Part shown: in pieces, positions 1-6,213 of the stretch
Numbering within the stretch: position 1 is the first letter of the stretch
How the letters are laid out: each line of letters opens with the position of its first letter
Source: an uncultured Eubacterium sp.
GTDB lineage: Bacteria; Bacillota; Clostridia; Lachnospirales; Lachnospiraceae
Length of the DNA: 7,424 nt
Direction of reading: 5' to 3'
Assembly: GCA_905236735.1 (NCBI GenBank)
Contig: CAJOOU010000003.1
Span: forward strand, 1 to 7,424
Notes under the pieces: model-generated
Database searches by the model: none
What the model saw: only the letters and a program-made list of their open reading frames with translations
What the model was told of the DNA's origin: nothing
Made by a program: the position numbers and the translations under genes

Positions 1-30
1 GATAGACGAAAGAAAGAGGAAAAAATATGA
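1..30 (+). CDS. Possible 3' end of the gene upstream of ssb (rpsF by position), partial
   Basis: Reading from base 1, frame 1 gives a short charged tail, DRRKKEEKI, ending in TGA at 28-30. This stop overlaps the ssb ATG (27-29) as ATGA, an overlap typical of translationally coupled genes. In Firmicutes the gene before ssb is nearly always rpsF (ribosomal protein S6), and a charged C-terminus would suit S6. However, frame 2 is also open to a TAG at 32-34, and nine residues cannot identify a family. The call is therefore an inference from gene order. Confidence 0.35.
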   Translation, partial: DRRKKEEKI

Positions 31-479
31 ATAGAGTAACTTTAATCGGCAGACTTACAAGAGACCCGGATGTGAGATATTCTCAGGGAGAGACTCCGCT
101 CGCAATTGCGAGATACACACTTGCTGTAGACCGCAGATTCAGAAGAAACAGTGGCGGAGATAATGAACAGACAGCAGATTTTATCAGCTGTGTTGCGTTT
201 GGCAGACAGGGAGAATTTGCTGAAAAGTACCTGCGACAGGGAACAAAGATTGCCGTAAACGGGCGTATTCAGACCGGAAGTTACACAAACAAGGAAGGTC
301 AGAGAGTATATACAACCGAGGTTGTAATTGAAGACCATGAATTTGTTGAAAGTAAAGGAGCTTCCGGCAATACGGGAGCCGGATTTGAAAGACAGGATGT
401 GCCGCCGGTGAGTGCATCGGCCGGCGAAGGCTTTATGAACATTCCTGATGGAATTGATGAGGAACTTCCTTTTGTATAA
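27..479 (+). CDS. ssb: Single-stranded DNA-binding protein SSB
   Basis: This 150-residue protein binds and protects single-stranded DNA during replication, recombination and repair, normally as a tetramer, and recruits partner enzymes through its C-terminal tip. The N-terminus MNRVTLIGRLTRDPDVRY is the typical start of the SSB OB-fold. The fold runs to about residue 108 and includes DFISCVAFGRQGEFAEKYL and a GRIQTGSYTNKEGQRVYTTEV stretch typical of the family. Residues from about 110 to 140 form a Gly/Ser/Pro-rich flexible linker. The acidic tip reads DEELPFV. Most bacterial SSBs end exactly in Pro-Phe, so the additional terminal Val is slightly unusual. The start has a purine-rich ribosome binding site (AGAGGA) just upstream and an ATGA overlap with the preceding frame. 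The gene lies 30 bases before rpsR, in the conserved rpsF–ssb–rpsR order. Confidence 0.97.
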   Translation: MNRVTLIGRLTRDPDVRYSQGETPLAIARYTLAVDRRFRRNSGGDNEQTADFISCVAFGRQGEFAEKYLRQGTKIAVNGRIQTGSYTNKEGQRVYTTEVVIEDHEFVESKGASGNTGAGFERQDVPPVSASAGEGFMNIPDGIDEELPFV

Positions 480-509
480 AGCCTGCCTGAGATTTTAAGG
501 AGGTTTAAA

Positions 510-761
510 ATGGCTTTTAATAAGACTGATTCTCCTATGAAGAGGAGAGGCGGACGCAGAAGAAAGAAAGTCTGCGTATTCTGCGGACAGGATAATGCTA
601 TTGATTATAAGGATGCAGCTAAGCTTAAGAAGTATATTTCAGAGCGCGGCAAAATCCTTCCAAGAAGAATTACAGGTAACTGTGCTAAGCACCAGAGAGA
701 AATCACTGTGGCTGTTAAGCGCGCACGTCACGTAGCTATTCTTCCATATGTAGCTGAATAA
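510..761 (+). CDS. rpsR: 30S ribosomal protein S18, zinc-ligand (C+) form
   Basis: This 83-residue basic protein belongs to the platform of the small ribosomal subunit, where S18 pairs with S6 on 16S rRNA. The family core is clear: the Arg/Lys-rich N-terminus, DYKDAAKLKKYISERGKILPRR, and the closing ITGNCAKHQREITVAVKRARHVAILPYV. It carries four potential metal ligands, Cys22 and Cys25 (CVFC) with Cys58 and His61 (CAKH). This marks it as the zinc-binding type rather than the zinc-free paralogue that some bacteria make under zinc limitation. An ideal Shine-Dalgarno (AAGGAGG, 497-503) lies six bases before the ATG. It is cotranscribed with ssb, and a strong terminator begins about 20 bases after its stop. 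Confidence 0.98.
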   Translation: MAFNKTDSPMKRRGGRRRKKVCVFCGQDNAIDYKDAAKLKKYISERGKILPRRITGNCAKHQREITVAVKRARHVAILPYVAE

Positions 762-782
762 TTTAGAGTGTATAATTAATTT

Positions 783-818
783 GGGCCTTGCACAAAGTTT
801 TGTGCAGGGCCCTTTTTA
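783..818 (+). terminator. Rho-independent terminator after rpsR
   Basis: A long hairpin pairs GGGCCTTGCACAAA (783-796) with TTTGTGCAGGGCCC (799-812), with one G·U pair, and is followed at once by five T residues (813-817). The strong stem and T-run point to termination of plus-strand transcription from ssb–rpsR. No T-run follows the hairpin on the minus strand, so it is not an obvious two-way terminator for the convergent racemase gene. Confidence 0.92.
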
Positions 819-848
819 TGGATGTATATGGTAGTGAATTTCGTTAAT

Positions 849-1634
849 TTAGATAAAGCCAAAGTATGGCTTTTGTGTAACGGCAGAGTTTAGCCATTTT
901 ATAAGCGTTGTAAAATCAAAAACCGGAAGACCGGTTGCAGCTTGTACCGCATGAGCATAAGGCGGCATGTCACTGCATTCTAAAAGTATTGCTCCGGTTT
1001 GGGGGCTTTCCTTTACTATTTCCAAGGCTTTATTAACCACTTCTTCTTTTACAATTGCATTATCGAATTCTCCCCGTCCTTCAGTAATGCAGGAAAATTC
1101 TTTTTCATGTCCCAAATCCTTCACGACAAGCCTTTTTTTGATGTCTTCACTTACACCGCAGCTGTCAAGTAAACTATCCGTAAAAGAATCTTTTTGAGCT
1201 GTGAGCACTCCTATGGTCTGGCTTTTCTTTAATAAAGTCGCGATCCAGGGAAGCTGTACAAGGCTTGAAAGAGCAACCGGGACATCTAATTTCTCTGCCA
1301 TCCCGGCCTGGTAGTTACCGAAAAAACCGCAGGCAGAACTGATTGCACGGACACCTTCTTTTTCAAGTTTTTTACACGCTTCATATATTTTTTCTTCAAC
1401 ACCTTCGCAGGTATTGAAAAGATTAGGGCAGTCAAGCCCCTCAACCGGCATAAGACGGGTCGGAAAATCAAAGGTATAGCCGTTTACAATATTTCCCGGA
1501 AGCATCGGATAATATACATCATCGATATAGATTATTCCTATGGGATATCCGGCTATGTTTTGCCTTTTTTTCATTTTAACGACTACATTATCGGTGAGAG
1601 GGGACATATAGCCGTACCTGATATTTGAATTCAT
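849..1634 (-). CDS. Asp/Glu racemase-superfamily protein
   Basis: The 261-residue product resembles the Asp/Glu/hydantoin racemase superfamily. These cofactor-independent cytoplasmic enzymes use two facing cysteines to racemise, isomerise or decarboxylate small acids. The expected Cys pair is visible: Cys102 in SSACGFFGNYQ and Cys220 in LLECSDMPPYA, one in each half of the duplicated fold. A segment GVLTAQKDSF near residue 142 begins the second half. The substrate cannot be read from the sequence; Asp, Glu, hydantoins and other acids are possible. I take ATG at 1634 as the start because AGGAGG (1647-1642) lies seven bases before it. A TTG two codons upstream is only one base from that site. 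The start overlaps the stop of the broken oxidase frame as ATGA, so the two were translated as an operon. The gene appears intact but converges on rpsR and has lost the 5' part of its operon. Confidence 0.8.
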   Translation of the reverse strand: MNSNIRYGYMSPLTDNVVVKMKKRQNIAGYPIGIIYIDDVYYPMLPGNIVNGYTFDFPTRLMPVEGLDCPNLFNTCEGVEEKIYEACKKLEKEGVRAISSACGFFGNYQAGMAEKLDVPVALSSLVQLPWIATLLKKSQTIGVLTAQKDSFTDSLLDSCGVSEDIKKRLVVKDLGHEKEFSCITEGRGEFDNAIVKEEVVNKALEIVKESPQTGAILLECSDMPPYAHAVQAATGLPVFDFTTLIKWLNSAVTQKPYFGFI

Positions 1635-1641
1635 CGGCAAG

Positions 1642-1647
1642 CCTCCT
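1642..1647 (-). promoter_or_regulatory. Ribosome binding site deciding the racemase start
   Basis: Read on the minus strand this is AGGAGG, a full Shine-Dalgarno core, seven bases before ATG 1634. It lies inside the 3' end of the oxidase remnant. It therefore allows independent or coupled initiation of the racemase gene and rules out the TTG at 1640 as the main start. Confidence 0.85.
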
Positions 1648-1949
1648 TTTTAGCTTCAAAACGGGAAAAATCAAGCTTGCTTATATCAAAGTCTGTAGGT
1701 TTGTTGCTGATAATCTGTTCCATGAATTTTCCTGTTATAGGAGAAAAACAAATACCGTCGCCTTCATGACCTGCAGCTATATAATATCCCGGTATTGAAT
1801 CCACATTCGAAACAATAGGTAAGTGATCTGTTACAAACGGTCTGACGCCTGAGTATGTTCTTATGCATTTTATTTCTGCAAGCTCCGGATAAAAACGTAT
1901 TGCCCTTTCGCTTATGGCCTTCATTGTTTCTATTTCGGAACGGATATCA

Positions 1950-1978
1950 TTGTATCTTTGCAAAGTATAGGCTATAAT
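1950..1978 (+). promoter_or_regulatory. Possible promoter formed across the junction
   Basis: TTGTAT (1950-1955) and TATAAT (1973-1978) are separated by exactly 17 bases. The -10 is a perfect consensus, while the -35 matches TTGACA at three of six bases. The -35 lies on the oxidase side and the -10 in dehydrogenase codons (Tyr-Asn), so the combination would exist only because of the fusion. It would transcribe the truncated dehydrogenase and the transporter. A TATAAT within an AT-rich coding stretch can arise by chance. Confidence 0.25.
1956..1965. repeat. 10-bp perfect palindrome CTTTGCAAAG at the fusion point of two truncated genes
   Basis: The sequence reads the same on both strands and lies where recognisable oxidase sequence (minus strand) stops and recognisable dehydrogenase sequence (plus strand) begins. 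Both frames read TTG CAA (Leu-Gln) through it, so it may be the short homology shared by the two parent genes at the joining event. Pairing does not extend beyond ten bases. Confidence 0.6.
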
Positions 1979-2722
1979 AACGTGGATATTGAAGCCGCAA
2001 CAGAGCATGGAATATGTGTGACAAACATTCCGGGATTTTGCGCGGATGAAGTATCTCTTCATGCAGTAGGCTTTGCAATCGATCTGGCAAGAAAAATTAC
2101 TTATTTTGACAGAACCGTTCAGGCCGGCAAGTGGGATCCGCTTCTTGGATATAAAACATACCGATTAAAAGACAAAGTATTCGGAATGGTTTTCTTTGGG
2201 GAAATTCCGAAAAGAATGGTAGCGCCGCTAAAAGCTCTGGGGTTGTCGATTTTGGTTTACGCACCGACAAAATCGAGAGAGTTTTTGGAAGAGTACGGCT
2301 GTGAAAAAGCTGAGACTTTAGATGAACTTCTGAAGAAATCAGATTTTGTTTCTATGCATTGTCCTTTAATAGAGAATGTTACATATCATATGATGGGCGA
2401 AAATGAGTTTAAAAAGATGAAGAAGACGGCATTTTTTATCAATACAGCCAGAGGCTCGGTTGTGGATGAGGCTGCACTTGTAAACGCACTTAAAACCGGT
2501 GAGATTAAGGCTGCTGCAGTTGATGTGATAGAAGATGAAATGGATGAAAAAAGCGAACTGTTCGGACTTGACAACTGTATTCTCACACCCCACGCTGCGT
2601 TTATGTCAGAAGATGCCTTCTATGAAGGAAGATACAGAGCCTTGGAACATTTGGCACAGCGTCTGTCTGAGAAAATGAGCTCTCGTCCGACAAACCTTGT
2701 AAATGAGGATGTTTGCTACTAA
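1956..2722 (+). pseudogene. D-2-hydroxyacid dehydrogenase lacking its N-terminus
   Basis: The frame encodes about 254 residues of an NAD-dependent D-isomer 2-hydroxyacid dehydrogenase (phosphoglycerate dehydrogenase/CtBP-like). Family members normally have 310 or more residues. This copy enters the family pattern at SIGYNNVDIEAATEHGI, which normally lies about 70 residues in, so the first part of the catalytic domain is missing. The catalytic triad is present, counting from TTG 1958: Arg165 (NTARGSVVDE), a Glu in DVIEDE (about residue 192-194) and His212 (LTPHAAF). The nucleotide loop is altered, reading FGMVFFGEIPKR where GxGxxG is expected. No Shine-Dalgarno precedes TTG 1958 or the in-frame GTG at 1982, so proper translation is doubtful. 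The 3' end is intact and lies 19 bases before the transporter gene, an operon-like spacing. I call it broken; a shortened protein cannot be excluded. Confidence 0.75.
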
Positions 2723-2741
2723 AGATTGACGAGGTAAAAAA

Positions 2742-3650
2742 ATGAGCACATTGGTAATTTTACAGCAGATGGCTGTAATAGCGATTCTTGTATTGGTTGG
2801 GGTGTATTTATACAAAAGGGATGTAATTGATGACCATACATCGAAGAAGCTTTCGATAATTGCCATGGATGTTGTGAACCCGGCTTTGATAATGTCGTGC
2901 GTATTGTCGGGAGATATGACAGCTACACATAAAGACATGATCTATGCGATTATTGTCGGAGGGGCGCTTTATTTAGGGCTTTGTATTATGGGACTTATTA
3001 TTCCGAGAATACTTCCTATAGCCAAAGAAGAATACAAATTCTATAATCTTATGACAGTATATACGAACATAGGATTTATAGGAATACCGGTGGCAAAAGC
3101 CGTACTGCCGAGCAGTGCGATGCTATACGTCATAGTGTGTAATGTGCTTTATTGTCTTTTGTTCTACACTCACGGAGTTATGACTCTCGGAAATGAAAAG
3201 ATAAGCATTAAAAGAATGTTTAATCCGGGAACCGTGATGGCGATACTGACGCTTGTAATATTCTGGTTTGACATCACTCTTCCGAGCGTTATTTCAAACA
3301 GCGTAATATATCTCGGAAATGCGACAATATTTATTACGATGTCACTTTTGGGTGTGTCTTTGGCAAGGTCTTCGATAAAAGACGGCCTAAAAAAACCCGA
3401 AATATGGATATATATAGTTGTAAGAATGATTCTCCTTCCGGTGGCACTTGTCCTTGTAATGAAACATATAGGATTTAAGACCGAAATGATTCAGGCATTT
3501 TGCCTTTTGGCCGCTATGCCGGTGGCAAATCTGCCGCTTATACAGGCTGAAAAAATCGGAGAAAATACGGAAATTCTCTCGGAAGGTATCATGGTCACAA
3601 CGGTTGTGTGCTTTGTGACGATTACGTTTTTGCTGAGCGTACTTTTTTAA
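2742..3650 (+). CDS. AEC (auxin efflux carrier) family membrane transporter
   Basis: This is a 302-residue integral membrane protein. About ten hydrophobic segments can be placed, near residues 5-23, 37-55, 66-88, 103-121, 126-147, 163-180, 190-210, 222-241, 250-266 and 281-301. The family's Asn/Pro signatures are visible: MDVVNPALIMS in segment 2, YTNIGFIGIPVAKA in segment 4 and AAMPVANLPLIQAE near segment 9. Bacterial AEC carriers move organic acids such as malate or lactate, or amino-acid-like compounds, across the cytoplasmic membrane. The actual substrate here is unknown. A GAGG ribosome binding site precedes the ATG, and the gene follows the dehydrogenase remnant by 19 bases. It was presumably cotranscribed with that gene, which suggests transport of a hydroxyacid, keto acid or amino acid. 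A terminator hairpin follows the stop. The gene looks complete, but its original promoter was probably lost with the 5' end of the dehydrogenase. Confidence 0.9.
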   Translation: MSTLVILQQMAVIAILVLVGVYLYKRDVIDDHTSKKLSIIAMDVVNPALIMSCVLSGDMTATHKDMIYAIIVGGALYLGLCIMGLIIPRILPIAKEEYKFYNLMTVYTNIGFIGIPVAKAVLPSSAMLYVIVCNVLYCLLFYTHGVMTLGNEKISIKRMFNPGTVMAILTLVIFWFDITLPSVISNSVIYLGNATIFITMSLLGVSLARSSIKDGLKKPEIWIYIVVRMILLPVALVLVMKHIGFKTEMIQAFCLLAAMPVANLPLIQAEKIGENTEILSEGIMVTTVVCFVTITFLLSVLF

Positions 3651-3664
3651 AAGATGTATAGTTT

Positions 3665-3703
3665 GAGGAAAGAGGGACAAGTTCTCGCTTTCCTCTTTTC
3701 TTT
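3665..3703 (+). terminator. Hairpin terminator after the AEC transporter gene
   Basis: GAGGAAAG (3665-3672) pairs with CTTTCCTC (3688-3695), an eight-base stem around a 15-base loop, and is followed by TTTTCTTT (3696-3703). An inner GAG/CTC pairing is possible as an alternative. It lies 15 bases after the transporter stop and would separate the accessory block from gdpP. The stem is AT-richer and the loop larger than in the rpsR terminator, so some read-through is plausible. Confidence 0.7.
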
Positions 3704-3704
3704 G

Positions 3705-3713
3705 TGGTATAAT
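3705..3713 (+). promoter_or_regulatory. Extended -10 promoter of the gdpP–rplI–dnaB operon
   Basis: TGGTATAAT is a perfect extended -10 element (TGn-TATAAT). No good -35 is seen 16-18 bases upstream, where the terminator stem lies. Extended -10 promoters can work with a poor -35. Transcription would start about seven bases beyond the -10, at about 3719-3721, which is on or next to the gdpP ATG (3721). Confidence 0.65.
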
Positions 3714-3720
3714 TCTAAGC

Positions 3721-5772
3721 ATGAACGGGAAGATAGATTTTAAGGGAAGATTATTAAAAACACTTAAGGGCCCCATTTATCTGGGGGTCTTATTTGTGAT
3801 ACTTAATGTTGGGGTATATTTCTGGGATATACGCTCAGGATTAGTGGTCAGTGCATTTATATGTATATATTTTGTCAGCGTATGCGCATTCTATAAAATA
3901 AGTAAAAAGGGACTTCTTGATGAGTTCATCAATATGAGTACATATTTTGATAAGGACCAGATTGCCCTTATCGAAAGTCTTGATATTCCATATGTAATTA
4001 TGGATGCCGGAAGTAAGATTCTTTGGATGAATAAAATGTTCATGGAAGAGTTTGACAAGACCGAGGAGTATCATAAGGCAATCGCCGGAGTTTTCCCTTC
4101 TTTAAGCCGCGAAATCATAATGCAGGTGGAAGCTAACGATATCGTTACTCTTGAAAGGGACGGACGGTTTTTCAGAGCATACATCAGAAGAATGCCTGTT
4201 GAAGCTTATCATGGGGTAAATATCGACCTTATCCCTGATGATGAGAGTGCATTTATCTTTGCGATGTATCTCATAGATGAGACCAAGAGATATACTCTTA
4301 TTCAGAAGTACGAAGAAGAAAAGATGGCGGTAGGACTCATCTATATAGATAATTATGATGATGTGCTTGATAATGTAGAAGAAATCAAGGCCTCTCTTCT
4401 GGCTGCTCTCATTGATAAAAGAATCAGCCAGTTTTTTGAAAATAAAGATGTTATTATAAAAAAATACGACCAGGATAAGTATCTGGTCATCTTTAAGCAG
4501 TATTATCTCGACGAATTCAAGGAAAACAAATTTTCTCTGCTCGAGGATACAAAGGAGGTAAAGGTCGGAAACGGTATGGCCGTAACCTTAAGTATAGGTG
4601 TTGGAGCAAAGGGTAAAGACTACAGATCCAACTACAACTATGCCAGAGCAGCTATAGATATAGCTCTTGGACGAGGCGGAGACCAGGCAGTCTTAAAAGA
4701 AGGGGATGATATTTCCTACTTCGGTAACAAAACCAGACAGGTTGAAAAGGTTACAAGGGTAAAGGCCAGAATAAAAGCCCAGGCTCTCCAGGAAATCATG
4801 GAAGCCCAGGAACAGGTTCTTATTATGGGACATCACATTGGAGATGTGGATTCGTTTGGTTCTGCCATAGGCATATACAGAGCGGCATCTCTGATGGACA
4901 AAAAGGCTCATATTGTACTTGATGAGATAACAAGTTCTATCAGACCTATGAAGGCCATGTTTACGGTGGAAAACGGATATCCGGAGGATATGTTTTTTAC
5001 ACCTGAGCAGGCCGTGGAAAACCACAATAAAAATACAGTGGTTATGGTTGTGGACTGCAACAGGCCGAGCTATACGGAGTGCCCTGAACTTTTGGAAATA
5101 TCGGATAAAATTGTTGTTTTTGACCATCATGTACAGGGAAAGGAACGCATAGAAAATGCCCTTTTATCATATATAGAGCCGTATGCGTCATCTGCCTGTG
5201 AGATGGTTACGGAAGTACTTCAGTATTTTTCCGAGGATATCAGACTTTCTGAGGCAGAGGCTGATTGTCTGTTTGCCGGAATTATTATTGATACCAACAA
5301 TTTTACTACCAAGACCGGAGTGCGTACATTTGAGGCGGCGGCGTACTTAAGGCGGGCCGGTGCAAATGTCGAGAGGGTAAGGAAGATGCTCCAAAACGAC
5401 ATGGCATCATACAGGGCAAGGGCTGAGGCGGTTAGAAGAGCTGAGACTTATCACGGAGTCTTTGCTATATCGGTATGCCCTTCCGAGGGAGTTGATTCAC
5501 CTACGGTTGTGGGAGCTCAGGCAGCAAACGAGCTTCTCAATATAATAGGTATAAAGGCGTCTTTCGTGCTTACCGAATATCAGGGACTTATATTTGTAAG
5601 TTCCCGCTCTATTGACGAGATTGATGTGCAGTCGATAATGGAAAAAATGGGAGGAGGCGGACATCTTAATGTCGCCGGTGCCCAGCTTAAAGGATATACT
5701 ATAGAAGAAGCAGAGGATTTTATTAAAAATACCCTCGATGATATGCTGGAAAAAGGAGATATTGTTTTATGA
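3721..5772 (+). CDS. gdpP: Cyclic-di-AMP phosphodiesterase GdpP (YybT family)
   Basis: This 683-residue membrane-anchored enzyme would hydrolyse c-di-AMP to pApA, lowering a messenger that controls potassium/osmolyte balance and cell-wall stress. Two transmembrane segments lie near residues 19-36 and 40-58. A PAS-like region spans about 80-185 and a degenerate GGDEF about 200-335, containing the YybT-type GRGGDQAVLKEGDD and lacking a GGDEF active-site motif. The DHH phosphoesterase motifs are complete: His371/Asp375/Asp377 (MGHHIGDVDSFG), Asp445 (VVDCNRP), Asp468-His469-His470 (VVFDHH) and Asp524 (IIIDTNNF). The DHHA1 motif GGGGH (644-648) closes the protein. In B. subtilis the PAS domain binds haem; that is family knowledge, not visible here. 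No in-frame start codon exists between the upstream TGA (3664) and ATG 3721, and no Shine-Dalgarno precedes it. The stop overlaps rplI as ATGA. Confidence 0.95.
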   Translation: MNGKIDFKGRLLKTLKGPIYLGVLFVILNVGVYFWDIRSGLVVSAFICIYFVSVCAFYKISKKGLLDEFINMSTYFDKDQIALIESLDIPYVIMDAGSKILWMNKMFMEEFDKTEEYHKAIAGVFPSLSREIIMQVEANDIVTLERDGRFFRAYIRRMPVEAYHGVNIDLIPDDESAFIFAMYLIDETKRYTLIQKYEEEKMAVGLIYIDNYDDVLDNVEEIKASLLAALIDKRISQFFENKDVIIKKYDQDKYLVIFKQYYLDEFKENKFSLLEDTKEVKVGNGMAVTLSIGVGAKGKDYRSNYNYARAAIDIALGRGGDQAVLKEGDDISYFGNKTRQVEKVTRVKARIKAQALQEIMEAQEQVLIMGHHIGDVDSFGSAIGIYRAASLMDKKAHIVLDEITSSIRPMKAMFTVENGYPEDMFFTPEQAVENHNKNTVVMVVDCNRPSYTECPELLEISDKIVVFDHHVQGKERIENALLSYIEPYASSACEMVTEVLQYFSEDIRLSEAEADCLFAGIIIDTNNFTTKTGVRTFEAAAYLRRAGANVERVRKMLQNDMASYRARAEAVRRAETYHGVFAISVCPSEGVDSPTVVGAQAANELLNIIGIKASFVLTEYQGLIFVSSRSIDEIDVQSIMEKMGGGGHLNVAGAQLKGYTIEEAEDFIKNTLDDMLEKGDIVL

Positions 5773-6212
5773 AAGTAATACTTATCGAAGATGTAAAGAC
5801 AAAGGGTAAAAAGGGAGATATCATAAATGTGTCGGATGGCTATGCCAGGAATCTGATAACCAAAAAACAGGCTCTTGAAGCTACCGACAAAAATCTTAAC
5901 GACCTGAAACTTCAGAAAAAACACGAAGACAAGGTAGCGGCCGATAAAAAGGCAGCGGCAGAGGCACTGGCAAAGGAAATAGAGGACAAGACAGTAGAAC
6001 TGCACTTAAAGGCAGGTGACGGCGGCAGAGTATTCGGTTCTGTTTCATCAAAAGAAGTTTCCGAGGCAGTTAAAAAACAGCTGGGCAAGGATATCGATAA
6101 AAAACAGCTTCATCTTGACGAAGCTATAAAATCACTCGGCACTCATGAGGTGACGGTAAAACTTCACCCGCAGGTACAGACAAAAATCAGGGTAAAAGTT
6201 ACGGAGCAGTAA
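5769..6212 (+). CDS. rplI: 50S ribosomal protein L9
   Basis: This 147-residue protein has the normal L9 length. L9 binds 23S rRNA near the L1 stalk and affects reading-frame fidelity. The N-terminal RNA-binding domain (MKVILIEDVKTKGKKGDIINVSDGY, then ARNLITKKQALEAT) carries the family signature. A long charged helix (about residues 40-75, Lys/Ala/Glu-rich) connects to the C-terminal domain with GRVFGSVSSKEV and a terminal HEVTVKLHPQVQTKIRVKV strand pair. ATG overlaps the gdpP stop by four bases, and AAGGAG within the gdpP end supplies a ribosome binding site, so translation is probably coupled. The gdpP–rplI–dnaB order is conserved in Firmicutes. Confidence 0.97.
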   Translation: MKVILIEDVKTKGKKGDIINVSDGYARNLITKKQALEATDKNLNDLKLQKKHEDKVAADKKAAAEALAKEIEDKTVELHLKAGDGGRVFGSVSSKEVSEAVKKQLGKDIDKKQLHLDEAIKSLGTHEVTVKLHPQVQTKIRVKVTEQ

Positions 6213-6213
6213 G

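Larger units (their letters stand above)
1631..1965 (-). pseudogene. C-terminal remnant of a DAO-family FAD-dependent amino-acid oxidase
   Basis: About 110 residues read as the end of a D-amino-acid/glycine/sarcosine oxidase-type flavoenzyme. The sequence shows the family's pattern of ETMKAISERAIRFYPEL, then IRTYSGVRPFVTDHLPIV, then a closing FAD-contact segment YYIAAGHEGDGICFSPITG, which ends in a helix. Family members are usually 370 residues or more. The entire N-terminal FAD-binding half (the GxGxxG Rossmann motif) and most of the substrate domain are absent. Upstream of about 1965 the frame stays open to an ATG at 2062, but those residues (MKRYFIRAKSRNVCH…) are antisense to the dehydrogenase gene and are not oxidase sequence. 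The remnant cannot bind FAD normally. The stop overlaps the racemase ATG. The exact oxidase substrate is unknown. Confidence 0.8.

Noticed and set aside
771..776. TATAAT after the rpsR stop as a promoter
   Set aside because: It sits immediately before the rpsR terminator with no plus-strand gene following and no -35. It is probably chance in AT-rich sequence.
1635..1640. TTG 1640 as the racemase start
   Set aside because: It is only one base from the AGGAGG site, whereas ATG 1634 is seven bases away and forms the ATGA overlap.
1966..2062. Extending the oxidase frame to ATG 2062 as a 143-residue protein
   Set aside because: The first 33 or so residues are the antisense of the dehydrogenase and show no oxidase pattern. 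The open frame is accidental.
1958..2722. Taking the dehydrogenase frame as a complete gene starting at TTG 1958
   Set aside because: It begins about 70 residues inside the family pattern and has no Shine-Dalgarno. Its presumed upstream region is antisense to another gene's coding sequence.
4693..5130. Long open frame antisense to gdpP, with similar ones opposite ssb, the dehydrogenase, the transporter and dnaB
   Set aside because: The translations show no family features and lie opposite strongly conserved genes. They are by-products of codon usage.
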